DNA of 7,193 nucleotides from Chloroflexota bacterium. GTDB taxonomy: Bacteria > Chloroflexota > Anaerolineae > Anaerolineales > Villigracilaceae. A program made the translations under genes and the position numbers. How positions within the stretch are numbered: position 1 is the first letter of the stretch; each line of letters begins with the position of its first letter. Below, one piece after another: positions 5,157 to 7,193 of the stretch. The notes below the pieces were generated by a model. The model searched no databases. It saw only the letters and a program-made list of their open reading frames with translations, and was not told the origin of the DNA. Location of the stretch: assembly GCA_016191895.1 (NCBI GenBank), contig JACPVD010000355.1:1-7193 (forward strand). Reading direction: 5' to 3'.

Positions 5157-6068
5157 ATGGCAAATCTTTTATCGCGTTGGAAAGACGGCCTCTCGCGCAC
5201 AAGCAAGGCCGCCTTCGGACAAATTGCGTCCATCCTCGGCGCGTCTGAAATCAACAACGATACATGGGACGATCTCGAAGCGCTTCTGTTGCAGGCCGAT
5301 TTGGGGCTCGAAACGGCGTCCGATGTTTTGGATTCCTTGAAACGCGTCACACGGACCGAGGGCCTGATTCGCGCCAATGAGTTGACAGCCGCCCTTCGGC
5401 AGGATCTGCGCGCGCGTCTCGTCACGCCGCCTGTATTTGAACTGAAGTATGCGCCATCCGTTATTCTTGTCGTTGGCGTGAACGGCTCCGGCAAGACGAC
5501 GACCATTGCCAAACTCGCGGCGCGCTTCCACAGTGAAGGCAGGAAGATTTTGCTCGGCGCCGCCGACACTTTTCGCGCCGCCGCGGTGGATCAACTTCAA
5601 GTTTGGGGAGACAGGCTCAAGGTCGAGGTGGTTGCGGGCGCGTTTGAGTCCGATCCCGGCGCGGTGGCGTTTAACGCCGTTCAGGCCGGAGTCGCCCGCG
5701 GCGCAGACATCGTCATGATCGACACGGCTGGCAGGTTGCACACGCGATTCAATTTAATGGAAGAGTTGAAGAAGGTGAACCGCGTGGTGGGCAAGGCGCT
5801 TCCCGGCGCGCCGCATGAGGCCTGGCTCGTGCTCGACGCCACCATTGGGCAGAACGCCTTGCAACAGGCGCGTTCCTTTAAAGAAGCCGTGAATGTGACC
5901 GGCGTGATTCTATCGAAACTCGATTCCTCGGCTCGCGGCGGCATGGCCTTTGCCATTCAGCGCGAACTCGGCCTGCCGATTTTGTACGCCGGCCTCGGCG
6001 AAAAACCCGAAGATCTGCAACCCTTCGACCCCGATGCGTTTGTCGATGGGATATTATCGAATAATTAG
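5157..6068 (+). CDS. ftsY: Signal recognition particle receptor FtsY (short form)
   Basis: FtsY is the membrane-associated SRP GTPase that pairs with Ffh and delivers ribosome-nascent chains to the Sec translocon. The protein has 303 residues. Residues 1-95 are the helical N domain, beginning with an amphipathic helix (LLSRWKDGLSRTSKAAF) that can bind the membrane. The G domain follows: P-loop GVNGSGKTTT (107-116), DTFRAAA (137-143, with the SRP-family insertion region), DTAGRL (189-194), SKLD (253-256) and GLGEKPEDLQPF (279-290). LDATIGQNALQQA (226-238) is typical of FtsY rather than Ffh, and there is no M domain. The long acidic A domain of E. coli FtsY is absent, as in other short FtsYs. 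The first G4 residue is Ser instead of the usual Thr. The start is forced: an in-frame TAA lies at 5145-5147 and the N helix begins at once. The stop TAG lies inside the prfB ribosome binding site, 8 nt before its ATG, so the two genes form an operon. Confidence 0.96.
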   Translation: MANLLSRWKDGLSRTSKAAFGQIASILGASEINNDTWDDLEALLLQADLGLETASDVLDSLKRVTRTEGLIRANELTAALRQDLRARLVTPPVFELKYAPSVILVVGVNGSGKTTTIAKLAARFHSEGRKILLGAADTFRAAAVDQLQVWGDRLKVEVVAGAFESDPGAVAFNAVQAGVARGADIVMIDTAGRLHTRFNLMEELKKVNRVVGKALPGAPHEAWLVLDATIGQNALQQARSFKEAVNVTGVILSKLDSSARGGMAFAIQRELGLPILYAGLGEKPEDLQPFDPDAFVDGILSNN

Positions 6069-6071
6069 GAG
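6067..6071 (+). promoter_or_regulatory. Ribosome binding site of prfB overlapping the ftsY stop codon
   Basis: AGGAG sits 5 nt before the ATG at 6077, and the ftsY stop TAG (6066-6068) supplies its first two bases. Ribosomes finishing ftsY would be placed directly over the prfB start, which suggests translational coupling. The site fixes the true prfB start upstream of the frameshift. Confidence 0.8.
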
Positions 6072-6076
6072 ACGAT

Positions 6077-7166
6077 ATGCAAGACTTATTGAACCGCTTG
6101 CAGGCCGCGAATGACCTGACTCGACAACTCATGGTGCGTCTTTGACCTGGCGGGAAAAGAATCTCAACTTTCAGAACTGGAAAAAGAAATAGGGGAGCCT
6201 GAGTTCTGGAACGATTCGACGAACGCCCAGCGCGTGATGAAGATCGTTTCGAGCCTGCGTGATGAAACAGGGTCGTGGGGATCGTTCAGCCGGCATTTAA
6301 ACGACCTGATCGAACTCGCAAATCTCGGTGACGAATCCCTGCGCGGGGATTTGGAAACCGAGATTTCGGTGTTGGAATCCGATCTTGAGAAGCGCGCGTT
6401 CAACACCATGTTCTCCGGCGCGTACGACCACGACGATGCCATTCTCGCGATCCACGCCGGTGCCGGCGGAACCGACTCGCAGGATTGGGCCGGGATGTTG
6501 CAGCGCATGTATTTGCGCTGGGCTGAAGACCAGGGATTCCACGCAGATATTTTGGATACCACCCTCGGCGAGGAAGCCGGGGTAAAAAGCGTCACCATTG
6601 CCGTCGGCGGAAAGTACGCCTTCGGATATTTGCGCTCAGAAAAGGGAGTTCACCGTTTGGTGAGGCTTTCCCCGTTTGATGCCGCGCATCGCAGGCACAC
6701 ATCCTTCGCGCTGATCGAAGTCCTGCCGCAGGTTTCCATGGACGAGGCCGATGTGGAGATTCAACCAGCGGACATCAAAATGGATGTCTTTCGCTCATCC
6801 GGCGCAGGCGGACAGAATGTGCAGAAGAACGCCACCGCCGTTCGCCTGACGCATATCCCCACCGGAATTGTCGTCACCTGCCAGAATGAACGCTCGCAAT
6901 CGCAAAACCGCGAATTTGCGATGAAGATTTTGCGCGCGCGATTACTGGAATTGCGCACAGCCGAAAGAGACGAGGAACGCGCCATCCTGCGCGGCGAATA
7001 TACAAAGGCCGAGTGGGGGAGCCAGATTCGATCCTATGTCCTGCATCCGTATCAAATGGTGAAAGATCATCGCACCGACCATGAAACGGGCAATTCGCAG
7101 GCCGTACTCGACGGCGACCTGAACGGTTTTATGGAAGCGTACTTGAAGAGCAATCCCGCCAAATAA
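6077..7166 (+). CDS. prfB: Peptide chain release factor 2, expressed by programmed +1 frameshift
   Basis: RF2 recognises UGA and UAA stop codons and triggers peptide release on the ribosome. The gene is read as 6077-6142 (22 codons, ending Leu22 at CTT), one base (T6143) is skipped, and 6144-7166 is read in the +1 frame, giving 362 residues. Reading straight through stops at TGA 6143-6145. The joined product reads MVRL-DLAGKESQLSELEKE, as RF2 proteins do across this junction. The N-terminal helical domain includes EPEFWND. The stop-codon recognition tripeptide SPF is at about 198-200, which marks RF2 rather than RF1. The catalytic GGQ is at about 244-246 within SSGAGGQNVQKN, and the C-terminus includes RTDHETGNSQAVLDGDL. 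No key residue is missing. The in-frame UGA makes RF2 autoregulated: low RF2 slows termination and favours the shift. It is the second gene of an operon with ftsY. Confidence 0.97.
6131..6146 (+). promoter_or_regulatory. prfB programmed +1 frameshift site (CTT-TGA-C) with weak internal Shine-Dalgarno
   Basis: The slippery CTT (6140-6142), the stop TGA (6143-6145) and the following C (6146) match the conserved RF2 frameshift heptamer exactly. Upstream, ATGGTG (6131-6136) is the only Shine-Dalgarno-like element. It matches GAGGTG at the four bases GGTG, leaving 3 nt (CGT) before CTT. In E. coli the stimulator is the stronger AGGGGG set closer to CTT. Confidence 0.93.
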
Positions 7167-7170
7167 AAAA

Positions 7171-7193
7171 GGTGACCGTCACTTGCAAAGTGA
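7171..7193 (+). terminator. Partial hairpin after prfB, cut by the window end
   Basis: TCACTT (7179-7184) pairs with AAGTGA (7188-7193) around GCA, and GGTGACCG (7171-7178) just before it has no partner inside the window. The arrangement suggests a longer stem whose right arm continues past the end, 4 bp after the prfB stop. It may be the operon terminator or a dispersed repeat. Confidence 0.45.

Noticed and set aside
5169..5741. 190-codon minus-strand open frame inside ftsY
   Set aside because: It is a shadow of ftsY, whose GTPase motifs run without interruption on the plus strand.
6077..6145. prfB as a pseudogene because of the in-frame TGA
   Set aside because: The stop is within the conserved CTT-TGA-C programmed frameshift context, at the position expected for RF2, and both frames encode the expected RF2 sequence on either side.

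Overview
The window looks like a chromosomal segment from a member of the Chloroflexota, most likely Anaerolineae. This is an inference, not a proof. It rests on three extracytoplasmic proteins with long Thr/Pro-rich linkers (TPT/PTxTP type), a TadE-type pilus gene beside a prepilin peptidase, a short FtsY with no acidic N-terminal domain, moderately high GC, and several short palindromic intergenic repeats. I see no phage, transposase, CRISPR, tRNA or rRNA sequence.

Layout. Positions 1-1532 (minus strand) hold a two-gene pilus unit: a type IV prepilin peptidase (735-1532) whose stop overlaps the start of a TadE-like pseudopilin (738 down to the window edge, truncated) in an ATGA junction. 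A 203-bp divergent spacer (1533-1735) carries a candidate murA promoter and two small GAC..GTC hairpins. murA (1736-3016, plus) follows and ends at a degenerate palindromic repeat and a strong bidirectional terminator (3092-3128). Positions 3161-5071 (minus) hold thioredoxin trxA (4727-5071), then two lipoprotein genes (3930-4607 and 3161-3787) separated by a long inverted repeat. These lipoproteins share an architecture and appear to be distant paralogs. An 85-bp divergent spacer with closely packed promoter elements separates trxA from a plus-strand operon of ftsY (5157-6068) and prfB (6077-7166). prfB is read through a programmed +1 frameshift at an in-frame UGA. The window ends inside what looks like the hairpin following prfB.

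How the genes relate. Most are housekeeping genes: MurA starts peptidoglycan precursor synthesis, FtsY is the SRP receptor for membrane protein targeting, RF2 ends translation at UGA/UAA, and thioredoxin is a thiol-disulfide reductant. The peptidase/TadE pair belongs to a Flp/Tad-type pilus or related secretion machine, and the peptidase plausibly processes its neighbour. The two lipoproteins are surface proteins of unknown function.

The points most worth attention are: Asp instead of the catalytic/fosfomycin-target Cys in MurA (D117); the prfB frameshift with a weak, unusually spaced internal Shine-Dalgarno element; an apparently leaderless ftsY whose -10 box ends 8 nt before its ATG; the tandem lipoprotein pair; and several dispersed-repeat candidates. 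I found no convincing sign of a wholly new multi-gene system here.
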